Assembly: GCF_000721605.1 (NCBI RefSeq)
Contig: NZ_JOIZ01000015.1
Span: forward strand, 124,001-188,000
Length of the DNA: 64,000 nucleotides
Direction: 5' to 3'
Origin: Streptomyces sp. NRRL S-37
GTDB lineage: Bacteria; Actinomycetota; Actinomycetes; Streptomycetales; Streptomycetaceae
Made by a program: the position numbers and the translations under genes. Below, one piece after another: positions 52,501 to 59,905 of this stretch; the first letter of the stretch is position 1; the number at the start of each line of letters is the position of its first letter. A model generated the notes under the pieces. That model ran no database searches, was not told the origin of the DNA, and worked only from the letters and a program-made list of their open reading frames with translations.

Positions 52501-54624
52501 CCAGTAGGAGGTGCCGTCGCCGAGGACGCGGCGCGCGGGTGGCAGGACCGTGTCGCCGGCGTGCAGGGCGCGTCCGCCGGTGGCGCGTCCGCCGTCCGGC
52601 AGGGGGATCGAGGTCTCGCCGGTGTTGCCGCCGCTGTACCAGTGCGGGAGCTTCTCGCCGTCGAGCGGGAACACCTCGGCCGGGCGGGCCGACCAGTAGC
52701 CGTACTGCTTGTTGTCCTGCCGCCACATCACCAGCAGTTCGCCGTCGGTGCAGCGGAACGACGGGCGCTGCCAGCGGTCCAGTTCGACGGGCAGCCGCAG
52801 GTCGTGTTCGAGCAGGATGTCCCGCGGTCCCACGACGATCGCCTTGTGCCCGCGGGAGAGGATCAGGGCGGGCCAGGCCTCGTGGACGGCGAGGGTGTCC
52901 TCGCTGTCGCGGCGGGTCTCGGCGTCGAGCCGGCGCAGCGCCTCGTCGAGGGCGGGCCAGCCCAGTTCGTCCGGGATGCCGGCGCGCAGGGTGGTGCCGA
53001 GCAGCGGTGCCACGTCGAGTGCGGCGGCGCGGGCGACGGCGTCCGGACTGATCCGTGCGGCGATCGCGCGGAACGGGCTCAGCCGCTTCAGTGCGGTGCG
53101 GGCGGCCTCCAGACCGGACGCACCCTCCAGCTCGCGGGCGGCGTCGTCCAGCCACTCGCGGAGCACCTCGGCGAGCACGGGGTGGGCGGCGATTCCCTCC
53201 AGCGTCTCCTGGCCGGTGTGCCGGCCCTGCTGGTTGCCGACGGCGTGATAGAGCGTGCGGCGGCCGAAGCGGTCCGCCGCGACGGCTGTCAGGTCGCGTC
53301 GCCCGGGCCGGGTGTCGCGCAGCCACCGGTCGAGGGCGATGTGGACGCCGGTGTCGTCCCCGGGCGGGGCCAGCGGCACGTCCAGCGCCAGGCACAGGTC
53401 CAGCAGGTCGAGGTCGGTGCCGGCGTGCCAGCGGCCGGTGAACAGGTCGACGGGGCGGCCCCGTTCGCGCAGGCGCGGGGCCATGCGCTCCACGAGGGCG
53501 AGGGTGGCCGGCGAGCGGTCGCTGACGGTGCCGCCGTGCTTGCGGTGCAGGGACCAGCGGCTGAGCCAGTCCGCCGCGTCGGTCCCGTCCGGCGTCTGCG
53601 TCTCCCCCGTCAGCAGCCGGTCGGCGCCGGTCTCGGAGAGCAGCGCCAGCCAGAACTCGTCGTCCTCGGTGGAGCGGCCGAGACCGGCCGGCATGATCTC
53701 CAGCAGTCGGCCGCGTACCGAGGGCTGCTGTTCGGCGAGAACGACGAGGGTCGCCCGGTAGGTGTTCCAGAAGGACGCGGGGGCGCGGACCGCCGCGGGT
53801 GACGCGAGCAGGTCCGCGACCAGGGCGCACTCCTCGGTGACCCGGTCCAGGCCGGCGGCCTTGATCAGGGCGCGGGCGTCCTGGGGCAGCGACGCGTAGG
53901 GCGGCATGCCGGCCGCGCAGCGTTCCACGGTGAGCTGCCGGAACTGCGCCCAGGCCTCGGCCGGGGTGAGCCGGGCGGCAAGGGCCTTCACATGCTCCTT
54001 GAGGGCCTTGACCGTCAGCGCCCCGGCGAAGGCGAACTCCAGGAACACGGCGCGCTGCCGCTCCTCGTCCACGGTCAGCGCGTGCACCCGCTCCGCCTCG
54101 CGGGCCTTGCCGAAGAACGCCGCCGCGTAGGTGGTGTTCTCGTGCTGGAGGAAGACGCGGGCGGCCTGCTCGTAGAAGGTGGGCAGGAAGTGCGGTACGG
54201 CACGGCCGAGCCGCTCGCCGAGCGCCTCGAAGCCCTCCTTGGCGTTACCGGGTCGGGACTTCGCCTGGCGGGCGAGCCGCTCGACGTCCTTGACCAGGGC
54301 CAGCGCGTGGTGTCCGTTCGCCGGGTCGTTGACCAGCGCCCACGCGGGGAAGCCGAGGGTCTCCCGGCGCACCTGCCCGACCTCGCGGGTCTCCGGCTCG
54401 CGGGCCAGTCCGAGGAAGTCCAGGGCGAGGTCCTCCGCCTCGCCCAGCGTGCCCGGCACCAGCCGCACGACCTTCCGCTCGTCCAGCGCGGTGTGCGTGT
54501 ACGTGCGGACGGTGAGGACGTCGGCGTCCTCCCGGTCCGTGGTGCCCGGGGGCAGTACGGCGCCGGCGTCGAGCAGCGCGGCGGAGGTGGTCTCGTCGTA
54601 GGTGAATCCGTCGTACGTCGTCAC
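49576..54624 (-). CDS. Large (1682-aa) uncharacterised operon protein
   Basis: Soluble, no signal peptide. I recognise no catalytic family. N-terminal 450 residues are alpha-helical repeats (KEHVKALAARLTPAEAWAQF, SLPQDARALIKAAGLDRVTE). The middle, about 650-950, is beta-rich with tryptophan and glycine motifs that suggest a propeller or jelly roll (MWRQDNKQYGYWSARPAEVF, GGRALHAGDTVLPPARR, LYANDGTTGLRELGQVTPLE). The C-terminal 120 residues (ALYLQLLALPDPTDRNRARW, PARAKKARTELAATGLVVEA) resemble a winged helix, so nucleic-acid binding is possible. GTG start at 54624 overlaps the DUF4132 stop (GTGA), and its own stop overlaps the ATPase start. It may be the scaffold or client-recognition subunit of the complex. 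Confidence 0.82.
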   Translation of the reverse strand: MTTYDGFTYDETTSAALLDAGAVLPPGTTDREDADVLTVRTYTHTALDERKVVRLVPGTLGEAEDLALDFLGLAREPETREVGQVRRETLGFPAWALVNDPANGHHALALVKDVERLARQAKSRPGNAKEGFEALGERLGRAVPHFLPTFYEQAARVFLQHENTTYAAAFFGKAREAERVHALTVDEERQRAVFLEFAFAGALTVKALKEHVKALAARLTPAEAWAQFRQLTVERCAAGMPPYASLPQDARALIKAAGLDRVTEECALVADLLASPAAVRAPASFWNTYRATLVVLAEQQPSVRGRLLEIMPAGLGRSTEDDEFWLALLSETGADRLLTGETQTPDGTDAADWLSRWSLHRKHGGTVSDRSPATLALVERMAPRLRERGRPVDLFTGRWHAGTDLDLLDLCLALDVPLAPPGDDTGVHIALDRWLRDTRPGRRDLTAVAADRFGRRTLYHAVGNQQGRHTGQETLEGIAAHPVLAEVLREWLDDAARELEGASGLEAARTALKRLSPFRAIAARISPDAVARAAALDVAPLLGTTLRAGIPDELGWPALDEALRRLDAETRRDSEDTLAVHEAWPALILSRGHKAIVVGPRDILLEHDLRLPVELDRWQRPSFRCTDGELLVMWRQDNKQYGYWSARPAEVFPLDGEKLPHWYSGGNTGETSIPLPDGGRATGGRALHAGDTVLPPARRVLGDGTSYWRQGRQGTRQVWLEYDPATGTHGRASLPAFLNSGVRDGATLLQQHCSVLPLQPGLEDSPFGTDGTVLGRWVRTEGDGDEARTTVGTPDGRTVTLPAAHRGTPVGALRLPGGVEPLVVTHYRHIALYANDGTTGLRELGQVTPLERGGEFAAGTRLVPPIDFWHALRPRDENASALLRALSDEQAEELLRAGAQAMAERQAKIVATGAQTGSPQVTRGRRPAVTTTGKPAVPTADQVVREAVSRALPALTEPHLLTGVAALVHAVLRLAASVATFVTSPAERPRTERGRTEGMFADYSPEDGDEQTLREATSGLADLRGWWGGGQNWSTLRQIRAVNHVLSGKPADGRPLPASSRSTGAADGWRSDEFTVPGIGAVWPSVLDALRPLAYRAAAPTLTEPHRRALLLLFEAITEGPLAAPGGALREVVLSEPHDKQERVGQVLRREGRTVVVLGCRNVDHRTGRVNWLALDHDPAGAFGAVAHFTLERETAHPPVFPADTLAAVTALVRDKGAAPWQPEAPAALTAATRGGLGPVQAALLLAGRPSQLTDEVIAATGLKPRQKQFGDALLGSLEPGDRLALIGALLPGNPADLWTAGPDTDAAGRVWAEHLDGVVRLPEDLAAELSPAGVPADSVEELLNPHRTPWLSRTTVQRPDKDGNLVAEDPGAVPGRYHLTRAVAVLAGLAYSLPYGHPLRAALPAGLTALRRRVADPGLLLDLDLEWTEKGTSTAAELRKAYGLPATGGADAHGLTPVGEALVLRPWYGDQEAVLVRTSALGSVDNPLFGLIEGIVGPGRRDGMHALRTVLGDELARALAAGTDPEGPTGYAQDPTLSVPALVTEVAGTHGLSEDAAALYLQLLALPDPTDRNRARWTGWKPARAKKARTELAATGLVVEAKRARAGRTLFLPCGWLDLKSPALPVEVWKQGLYPVHDRTHAVPLIPVPELFTRAWDRVRAGDAPAYEELTTRATRKGRRR

Positions 54625-55475
54625 GCCGCACGCTCCTCGTCCTCGATGTCGCGTCCGGCGTACAGTGCGGCCGCCATGCGCATGCCCTCCGACCAGGCCA
54701 CCGGCCCGACCCGGCCGAGTTTCAGCACCCGGCCGGCCGGGTCGCTGAAGACCAGGGGGCCGGTCTCCGTCTCCTCGTAGCCGTCGTAGTCGCCGACCCA
54801 CACCCGGGCCTCGACGGTGTGGCCGTCCTCCACCACGGAGCACACGGCGTGGCCGCCGCGCACGCGGTAGCCGAGCTGGGTCGCCCGGCCGTGCAGGAAC
54901 CGCAGCTCCTTGAAGACGCCGCCCGCGTGGTCGTCGACGGAGGCGGCCTCGGCGTCGAGTGCCGCGGGCCGGTGCCACACCTCGCGGAAGAGCTGCTGGG
55001 CGCGTTGTTCGACGCCGAGCTCGACGGCGAACTCCCGCAGCTCCTCCAGGTCGTCGAGGAGCACCGGGTGCGGCAGGCGGACCAGGCCGGGGGTGAGGCG
55101 GACGGTGTCGCCGTCGAGGTCGACCAGGCCGAGGCCGCGCTCGGGGTCGGCGTCCCGCAGGAATCCGGCCACCGCGCCGTCCGTGCCCGTGACCACCAGG
55201 TCGCGGAGGGCGGCCTGCCAGGCGGGGTCCGGCCACACCCGCGCCAGCACCTCGAACGGCACCGGCAGCGAGCGCACCATCCACCGCTCCACATCGGCCA
55301 GGCACTGCCGTTCGTGCCGCTCCAGCCACTCGGTGAGCCGGCGCAGCCCCACCACCGCCGGATCGTCGGCGATCTTGGGCGGTACGGACTTCAGCCGCCG
55401 TCCGGCCGCGTTGCGGCACACCACCTTGCCGCCGTCGAGGGCGACCTCGTAGCCGCCTGCCGACACCCACCCCAT
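54621..55475 (-). CDS. DUF4132 family protein, first gene of five-gene operon
   Basis: A 284-aa soluble protein matching the conserved core of DUF4132 (the MolR/YehI group): GKVVCRNAAGRRLKSVPPKI, VGLRRLTEWLERHERQCLAD, FEVLARVWPDPAWQAALRDL, LPHPVLLDDLEELREFAVEL, ELRFLHGRATQLGYRVRGGH and the closing VGPVAWSEGMRMAAALYAGR. Longer DUF4132 proteins carry this core at the C-terminus of over 1000 residues; here it stands alone, with a separate 1682-aa protein next. The ATG at 55475 has GGAGG 5 nt upstream; an earlier TTG at 55496 is weaker. Function unknown. Confidence 0.82.
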   Translation of the reverse strand: MGWVSAGGYEVALDGGKVVCRNAAGRRLKSVPPKIADDPAVVGLRRLTEWLERHERQCLADVERWMVRSLPVPFEVLARVWPDPAWQAALRDLVVTGTDGAVAGFLRDADPERGLGLVDLDGDTVRLTPGLVRLPHPVLLDDLEELREFAVELGVEQRAQQLFREVWHRPAALDAEAASVDDHAGGVFKELRFLHGRATQLGYRVRGGHAVCSVVEDGHTVEARVWVGDYDGYEETETGPLVFSDPAGRVLKLGRVGPVAWSEGMRMAAALYAGRDIEDEERAA

Positions 55476-55517
55476 GCGTGCCTCCCGCACCCGCAATGAT
55501 CAAGTGACGGGAACTGT

Positions 55518-55530
55518 AGAGCAGGGCTCT
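55518..55530. promoter_or_regulatory. AGAGC-AGG-GCTCT palindrome upstream of five-gene operon
   Basis: A 5-bp inverted repeat, 43-55 bp before the first start of the operon, next to a TTGTCA hexamer read on the minus strand. It could be an operator at the operon promoter. Short, so weak evidence. Confidence 0.3.
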
Positions 55531-55683
55531 GACAACGGGTCCCCGGGTCCTCGCCCCCGGACGGGCACCGCGGCGGCGCGGGGCCATCAGGGTGGTCGCA
55601 GGCCGTGTCGGGCGGCCGTCCCGGGGCCGGCTGGCCATCCTGGGTCGGTAGCGCGGCCCCTTCCGAGCGACAAGGAGCACGGC

Positions 55684-55896
55684 ATGCCCACGGACCCGGT
55701 CGGACGATTCCTCGCGGCCCTGGACCCTCACCACCGGGAGGCCGTCAGCGGCAGACCTCGCGAGGAGCAGGAACGGCTGGCGGCGGACTGGGAACGGGAG
55801 CTGGAGGCCGACACCGGGCTCGACTCCCTCGACGAGCTGTCCCCGCCGGCGGCGGAGGCCGAGGCGGCCCGCCGCGTCCTGGACCGCGAGCGCTAG
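55684..55896 (+). CDS. Small hypothetical protein (70 aa)
   Basis: A highly charged helical protein: MPTDPVGRFLAALDPHHRE, then AADWERELEADTGLDSLDEL and an Ala/Glu/Arg-rich end. The ATG at 55684 has AAGGAG 8 nt upstream. Divergent from the five-gene operon. No family recognised; the size and charge suit a small regulatory or binding protein. Confidence 0.6.
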   Translation: MPTDPVGRFLAALDPHHREAVSGRPREEQERLAADWERELEADTGLDSLDELSPPAAEAEAARRVLDRER

Positions 55897-56052
55897 GGAA
55901 TGCCGTTCGGACCGGGTCGGCTCCGGTGAGCGGTGCCTCGTGGCCTGACCGAGCGGGGTCCGGGGTGGGGTACCACCCGCTCGGACGAGGCCGGGCGAGA
56001 GAGCGGTGCCGGCCCCCGGCAGGATCCGAACGCCTTCTGGTGCGTTCCGCGG

Positions 56053-56526
56053 TCAGTGGTGGGCGTGGACGACGGCGTGGCCCCTGCCGCGGCCGATCAT
56101 CCACTTGTTGACCGGTGTGGTAACCGCGAACGCCACGGCGAAGCCGCCGAGCAGCGCCGACCAGAACAGCCCGTCCGACAGGTGTGCGTCCATCGCGCCC
56201 GGTGTCAGGGCGACGATCGCGTTGTCGACCAGTTCCATCACCGCGATGGAGACCGTGTCTGCGGCCAGCGCCACCTTGATCGCGGCCCGCGGGGACAGGC
56301 CCGCGCGCACCACCGCGAAGAGGGTGAGGGAGTAGCCGAAGACGAAGGCGAGGGCGATCGCGAGGATCATGGTCGGTACGTTGCCCCACAGCAGGGCCGT
56401 GCCGATGACCATGCCGAGGATCTCGCCGATGGCGCACCCGGTCAGGCAGTGGAGCGTCGCCTTCACCGCCATCGCCCAGGAGGCGTGGCCGTGCCCGGCG
56501 GCGGTGTGACGCGTGCTGTGGTCCAT
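56053..56526 (-). CDS. DUF4396 family membrane protein, probably copper-regulated
   Basis: A 157-aa protein with about four helices: ATLHCLTGCAIGEILGMVIG, TMILAIALAFVFGYSLTLFA, VALAADTVSIAVMELVDNAI and GLFWSALLGGFAVAFAVTTP. The N-terminus is His-rich (MDHSTRHTAAGHGHASW) and so is the C-terminus (HAVVHAHH), with His and Cys in TLHCLTGC; these are candidate metal ligands. The ATG at 56526 follows GGGGATGAAG; an ATG at 56535 is the alternative. A 21-bp perfect palindrome of CsoR type lies 57 bp upstream. A role in copper handling is inferred from the operator and metal-ligand content; family function is unknown. Confidence 0.82.
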   Translation of the reverse strand: MDHSTRHTAAGHGHASWAMAVKATLHCLTGCAIGEILGMVIGTALLWGNVPTMILAIALAFVFGYSLTLFAVVRAGLSPRAAIKVALAADTVSIAVMELVDNAIVALTPGAMDAHLSDGLFWSALLGGFAVAFAVTTPVNKWMIGRGRGHAVVHAHH

Positions 56527-56582
56527 GGTCTTCATCCCCGTTCGGCGTCCTGGGGGCCGGTGTCCGGCCCACCAGGAGCAAC

Positions 56583-56603
56583 ATATACCCCCAGGGGGTA
56601 TAT
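56583..56603. promoter_or_regulatory. CsoR-type operator
   Basis: Perfect inverted repeat, arms ATATACCCCC and GGGGGTATAT around a central A. C-tract/G-tract dyads flanked by TATA are typical for CsoR-family copper (or persulfide) repressors in actinobacteria. It sits in the promoter position of the DUF4396 gene. Confidence 0.82.
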
Positions 56604-56633
56604 TTCCAGGGGTGTCCAACGGCATGGACGGCC

Positions 56634-57165
56634 TCATTCCCGTGGTGGGCCGGACGCGTCGCGCCGGACCGCGAGGATCGCCCGGTCGTCCGCCTGGGGC
56701 CCGTCCGTCCACCGCTTCACGTCGGCCAGCACCGCACCGGCCGCGGCGTGCGCGGCGGAGAAGGGAGCCAGGCGCGGCAGGTGCCGCTGGGGGTCGTAGA
56801 AGTCGCCGGTGCGGTTGCGGGCCTCGGTGACACCGTCCGTGACCATGATCAGAACCGAGTCCCGCTCGAAGGCCACCTCGGCGACGGCGGGGAAGCCGCG
56901 GCACAGGTGCCCCAGACCGAGGGGCAGCCCCGGCTCCGTGCCGCCCACCGTGCCCGTGTCGGTGCCGCGGACCAGGTAGGGAGGGGGGTGCCCGAGGTTG
57001 AGCAGGCGCATCGCGTGGGTGCCCGCGGGGAACTCGAGCAGGAGCGCCGTGGCGAAGACGGTCTCGAGCGCGCCGGCGTCATGGCTATGCGTCTCGCGCT
57101 CCAGGGCGATGTCCAGCCGTCGGGCGAGGGCGGCGAGGTCCGGAGCCCGTTCCGCCGGCACCCTG
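56634..57165 (-). pseudogene. SpoIIE-type phosphatase fragment (5' truncated)
   Basis: About 177 C-terminal codons of a PP2C/SpoIIE phosphatase: APDLAALARRLDIALERET, LLNLGHPPPYLVRG, FERDSVLIMVTDGVTEARN, DDRAILAVRRDA. The first half of the catalytic domain, including its first metal-binding Asp, and any sensor domain are missing; at about 57165 the sequence changes abruptly into a WD40 gene on the other strand. No start codon with a ribosome binding site is seen. Probably inactive. Confidence 0.75.
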
Positions 57166-58752
57166 GCGGCGACGGCACCGGTGCACGCGGTGGCGTTCGG
57201 TCCGGACGGCTCGCTGCTCGCCTCGGGGGAGGACGACGGCACCGTACGGTTGTGGCGGGTGCGCGACCGGCGGCGTCCCGGCCCGGTGCTCCGGGTGGGA
57301 GGGGCCGTGCGGGCGCTGGCCTTCCGTCCCGGGGACGGCACTCTGGCGGTGGCAGGGGCGGACGGGACCGTCACGTTCTGGGACGTCGCGACCGGCCGCG
57401 GGAAGGGCTCGGCCCTGGAGGACGCGGGGGAGGTCGAGGGCCTCGCGTCCAGCCCGGACGGCTCGCTGCTGGCCGTCGCCGGGGCGGACGGCGTCCGTGT
57501 CCGGGACTCCCGCACGCATGCCGACCGGGGCCGGCTCACCGGTCACACGGACACGGTGCTGTCCGTCACCTTCAGCCGCGACGGCAGCACCATCGCCACC
57601 GGCGGCCGGGACAACACCGTACGGCTGTGGCAGACCGCCGGACCGTCCGCGCTGTCCGTGCTCCGCGGCCACAGCGGCCCCGTCGGGGCGGTGGCCTTCG
57701 GCGCCGGCGGTCTGCTCGCCACCGCCGGGGACGACGCCGTCGTACGGCTGTGGGATCCCGCCCGCGGTCCGTCGCACCACCGTCCCGTGGCGCCGCTGCT
57801 GGCCGTGGACCGGTACGGCGGGCGGGTGGTCACCGGCGCCGCCGACGGCCGGGTCACGGTGTGGGACGCCGCCCGGCGTCGCGCGGTGCGCAGCTTCCGC
57901 GCCCACGACGGCGATGTGCGCAGTGTGCTGTACGGCCGTGCGGGGTCCCTGCTGGTGACGTCGGGTGACGGCGGCAGGATCAGGCTGTGGGATCCCGACG
58001 GCCGTCGGCCGGCCGGTGAGTTCCCCGTCCAGTCGGCGCCCGTGAAGACGCTCGCGCTCAGCCGGGACGGCACGCGGCTGGTGAGCGGCTCGGACGACGG
58101 GACCGCGCGGCTGTGGGACGTGGCCGGCCGGCGGCAGATCGGCGAGCCCATGCGGCACCACACCGACTATCCCGTCTTCGGTGTGGCCCTCAGCCCGGAC
58201 GGTTCGCTGCTGGCCACCGGGGGCCAGGACGAGACGGTGCAGCTGTGGCGCACGAGCGACCGCCGGCGGCTGCGCACCCTGGACGAGCACGACGACACCG
58301 TCTTCACAGCCGCGTTCAGTCCGGACGGCACGCTGCTGGCGACCGCCGGGCGGGACTGCACCGTGCGCCTGTACCGGCTGGACGTGCTGCGGCGCCCCGG
58401 CAGCAGGCCCGCACCCGTCGTCCTGTCCGGGCACACCGGTCCGATCGTGTCCCTGCGCTTCGACCGCGGCGGTGACACCCTCGTCACCAGCAGCCGGGAC
58501 GGTACCGCGCGGCTGTGGGACATCCCCCGCCGGGCGCCGAAGGCGACACTGCGCGGGCACACCGGCCGGGTCGCGGACGCCGTGTTCGACGGTGACGACA
58601 CCCTGCACACGGTCAGCCGTGACGGCACCTGGCGCACCTGGGACCTGGACCCGCGCCGGGTGGCGGCACACGTCTGTGAGCGGGTGCCGCCGCCGACCCG
58701 GGCGTACTGGGAGCGCATCGCTCCCGGCACGCCGTACCGCGACGGCTGCTGA
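57166..58752 (+). pseudogene. WD40 beta-propeller protein, 5' truncated
   Basis: About 528 codons with twelve WD40 repeats, for example HAVAFGPDGSLLASGEDDGT, SVTFSRDGSTIATGGRDNT and VALSPDGSLLATGGQDETVQ, ending with DPRRVAAHVCERVPPPTRAYWERIAPGTPY. This ending is typical for the C-terminus of large Streptomyces signalling proteins that carry an N-terminal nSTAND NTPase, kinase or caspase-like domain before fourteen WD repeats. That N-terminal part, the start and a promoter are absent; upstream of 57166 lies an antisense phosphatase fragment. Translation from internal GTG codons (such as 57181) is possible but would give only the propeller. Confidence 0.75.
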
Positions 58753-58781
58753 CGCCGGCCGGTCCCGCCGGGGAACCGGGC

Positions 58782-59777
58782 TCAGTTGCCCACGCCGAGG
58801 GAGGACATGAACGCCGCCGGGTAGCGGTCGCCGCGGGCCGCGCCCGGCGGTACCGCCTTCTCGATCTCCGCGAGGTCGTCCGCGGTGAGGACGAGGTCCA
58901 GCGCGGGCAGCGCCTCGGTCAGCCGCTCGCGGGTGCGGGGGCCGACCAGCGGCACGATGTCCTCGCCCTGGGCGGCGACCCAGGCGATGACCAGCTGGGC
59001 GACGGTGCACCCCTTCGCGTCGGCGACCCGGCGCAGGGCCTCCACGAGGGCGAGGTTGTGTTCCACGTTGCCGCCGGAGAACCGGGGGCTGAACGCCCGG
59101 TGGTCACCGGTGCCGGCGCCGCGGCCGGCGGTCCAGTGCCCGGAGATGAGGCCGCGCCCGAGGACGCCGTACGCGGTCAGACCGATGCCGAGCTCCCGCA
59201 GCGTGGGCAGGACCTCCGCCTCGACCGCGCGGGAGATCAGCGAGTACTCGATCTGCAGGTCGGTGACCGGGTGCACGGCGTGCGCCCGGCGGATCGTCGC
59301 CGCGTCGACCTCCGAGAGGCCGAGATGGCGTACGTACCCGGCGTCGATCAGCTCCTTGATCGCGCCCACCGTCTCCTCGATCGGCACCGCCGGGTCCAGC
59401 CGCGCGGGACGGTAGATGTCGATGTGGTCGGTGCCCAGCCGGGTCAGCGAGTAGGCGACGAAGTTCCTCACCGCCTCGGGACGGCCGTCGAACCCGCCCG
59501 GGGCGGGGGTCGGCCCGCTCAGCATGCCGAACTTGACGCTCAGCCGGTAGCTGTCCCGGTCGCGGCCGCGCAGCGCCTCGGCGAGCAGCAGTTCGTTGTG
59601 GCCCATGGCGTAGAAGTCGCCCGTGTCGATCAGCGTGACGCCGGCGTCCAGCGCGGCGTGCACGGTGGCGATGCTCTCGGTGCGGTCGGCCGCGCCGTAG
59701 GCACCCGACATGCTCATCGCGCCGAGGCCCAGCGCGGAGACGATCGGACCGTCGCTGCCCAGCGTGCGTGTCTGCAT
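58782..59777 (-). CDS. Aldo/keto reductase
   Basis: A 331-aa TIM-barrel NADPH oxidoreductase. LIDTGDFYAMG gives Asp51 and Tyr56, and YRLSVKFGM gives Lys82. The usual catalytic-His position reads DIYRPARLDP, so the His is absent, as in a subset of AKRs. The NADPH-binding end is IVPLVGPRTRERLTEALPAL. ATG start at 59777. Divergent from an XRE/MmyB regulator with a shared motif between; compare the SDR divergon at 6.0-7.7 kb. Confidence 0.9.
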   Translation of the reverse strand: MQTRTLGSDGPIVSALGLGAMSMSGAYGAADRTESIATVHAALDAGVTLIDTGDFYAMGHNELLLAEALRGRDRDSYRLSVKFGMLSGPTPAPGGFDGRPEAVRNFVAYSLTRLGTDHIDIYRPARLDPAVPIEETVGAIKELIDAGYVRHLGLSEVDAATIRRAHAVHPVTDLQIEYSLISRAVEAEVLPTLRELGIGLTAYGVLGRGLISGHWTAGRGAGTGDHRAFSPRFSGGNVEHNLALVEALRRVADAKGCTVAQLVIAWVAAQGEDIVPLVGPRTRERLTEALPALDLVLTADDLAEIEKAVPPGAARGDRYPAAFMSSLGVGN

Positions 59778-59866
59778 GGTGTTCTCCTTCGTGGTCGCTT
59801 TCGTCGTCCACCTTGCGCCGGTGCCGGGCCCGCCGGGAGCGGAGCGTTCATCGTGGGAGAGCCGCT

Positions 59867-59878
59867 CCCTGGATCGGG
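59867..59878. promoter_or_regulatory. CCCTGGATCGGG motif upstream of XRE regulator
   Basis: Twelve-nt motif ending 28 nt before the regulator ATG at 59906. It differs by one base from CCCTGGTTCGGG at 6834-6845, which ends 28 nt before the paralogous regulator. Probable autoregulatory operator or core promoter. Confidence 0.5.
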
Positions 59879-59905
59879 GGGTGTGCCGGGAGGGACCATG
59901 AGGTC

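Noticed and set aside
54625..55734. Upstream extension of the 1682-aa frame (to 2052 codons)
   Set aside because: It overlaps the DUF4132 gene in a wrong frame; the GTGA overlap gives the start.
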